Assembly (NCBI GenBank): GCA_022592435.1
Contig: JABYQS010000080.1
Location: 62,001-126,000 of the forward strand
Length of the DNA stretch: 64,000 bases
Origin: Cerioporus squamosus
Lineage: Eukaryota > Basidiomycota > Agaricomycetes > Polyporales > Polyporaceae
Direction: 5' to 3'
Shown: in pieces, positions 62,961 to 64,000 of the stretch
Layout: every line of letters begins with the position of its first letter
Numbering within the stretch: the first letter of the stretch is position 1
Notes under the pieces: generated by a model
The model's database searches: none
What the model was told of the DNA's origin: nothing
The model's input: the letters and a program-made list of their open reading frames with translations, nothing else
Made by a program: the position numbers and the translations under genes

Positions 62961-64000
62961 GTGGCCGGGAAGAAGGGAGGTGTCCGGATGCTGCACCTCT
63001 GCTTATTCCAACAGGCAAGGAGTTGAGGATACTGACCGCACGCGTCTGCTGGAGAGACCCTGTCGTGTGGAGGAGGCTATAGCACATATCGATTGGAATG
63101 CTTGCATGACCTTCTCGAGCGGGGAGGGCTTGTCCGCTGACTGCACGGAACACGTCTGAGAGTGCTCTGCCGGCCGGGAAGAAGGCTGTTGTTAGATTCA
63201 GCTCTCTGGATCTTCCTGCAGGCTTCCAGCCAACAGGACTCTCAGCATGAGTCCTAAGCGTACAGGACAGGCTATATAACAGTCCTATGCATGCTTACAA
63301 TCTGATTCTTTGCGGCCCTCGGATGGCTTGGGATCTGCTTTGCATGGACGTCACTCATGTGCCCGCTCCTCCGAATCAGAAGTCGCGTCTGAAGCGGCCC
63401 GCGAGCGCAATTCGACACGGTCAAGACGCCTCCGTCGCCGCGGTTCGCTTCCTGGACGAGAAGGCGGCCGCGTTTGCTATCGTTATAGCCAAACTTTGTC
63501 CTGACAAGGACATCGATACGCGTATGGCGTCAAGTATACCCCTGAAGGAACCCCGAGTTCGCTGGATGGCGAATACGAGGAGGACATCGAAAGTCTGCAG
63601 ACTGACATGCGCTGCGACCCGCCTGATATGTCGGATGCGGGAGTAGGATGTAAGGTAACTGTGCGGGTGTGGCAATCATGGAGTGCTAGATGGGGACGGG
63701 GAAGAGCCTCCACGGGCCTCCAGCGCACTCTCTTGGCACTCTCGAAGTCACCGAGAGCGCGCCACAGCGTCCATGGCCCATGCCCGCCATGCGCTACTGC
63801 GCTAGCATCGGATCGTATGGGCTGAGCGGTTGGTCTCTGGCCATCCGGCCGGTGTGCGTCGGAGGCTGTTGTATGAATGCGCACTGAATGGCAGCCTTGT
63901 GGGAAGTGTCCGGTAGAACTCGACCGAAATCGCACCGCCGTGTGCGCAGATGTGTTCTCGACGAGAAAGAGAAGGCGAGACGCGCGGCATGGGCGTGCAT
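61910..64000. repeat. direct repeat, copy 2 (runs off the window)
   Basis: Second copy of 51330-53440. The right boundary is outside the window, so the unit may be longer than 2.1 kb. Confidence 0.88.

Overview
This window looks like nuclear DNA of a filamentous basidiomycete, most likely an Agaricomycete of the wood-decay type. The evidence is the many GT-AG introns of about 50-75 nt, the GC-rich exons, and the gene content: a multi-intron P450, an Agaricomycete-type DUF6535 protein, MARVEL-like and seven-TM families, and fungal kinases. I recognise no rRNA, tRNA or CRISPR array. The species cannot be named from the sequence alone.

Layout. 1-1600: 3' end of an ABCA-type transporter (+). 1964-2564: small acidic protein (+). 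2850-7423: dynactin p150Glued (-). 8350-10683: cytochrome P450 (+). 11454-12648: Ran1/Ksp1-type Ser/Thr kinase (+). 12903-14188 and 14935-16215: two tandem seven-TM paralogues (-). 18000-24437 and 26590-33009: two copies of a ~6.4-kb unit, each holding a Raptor/KOG1 gene (-) divergent from a Swi5 recombination gene (+), with a decayed RecQ-like helicase (24613-26327, -) between them. 33211-34263: MARVEL-like membrane protein (-). 34408-35565: dienelactone hydrolase (-). 36440-37498: kinase-like protein (+). 39228-42507: LAM-type (GRAM+VASt) sterol transporter (+). 43173-47511: PX-domain AGC kinase (-). 50030 to about 52580: DUF6535 membrane protein (+). About 53.7-61.6 kb: exon-like fragments and no recognisable gene. 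From about 61.75 kb to the window end: a shortened, broken second copy of the DUF6535 locus.

The main point of interest is the Raptor-Swi5 duplication. Each copy seems to keep one good gene and lose the other. Raptor is open in copy 1 and broken in copy 2; Swi5 is broken in copy 1 and intact in copy 2. Neither unit alone would supply both functions (TORC1 scaffold and Rad51/Dmc1 accessory factor).

Caution: single-base frame breaks also occur in several unrelated, otherwise well-conserved genes (P450, Ran1-type kinase, seven-TM copy 2, DUF6535, probably dynactin). Part of the apparent decay may therefore be consensus error, and the duplications could be unmerged haplotypes. In-frame stops and lost splice sites caused by substitutions are stronger evidence of real decay than the single-base indels.
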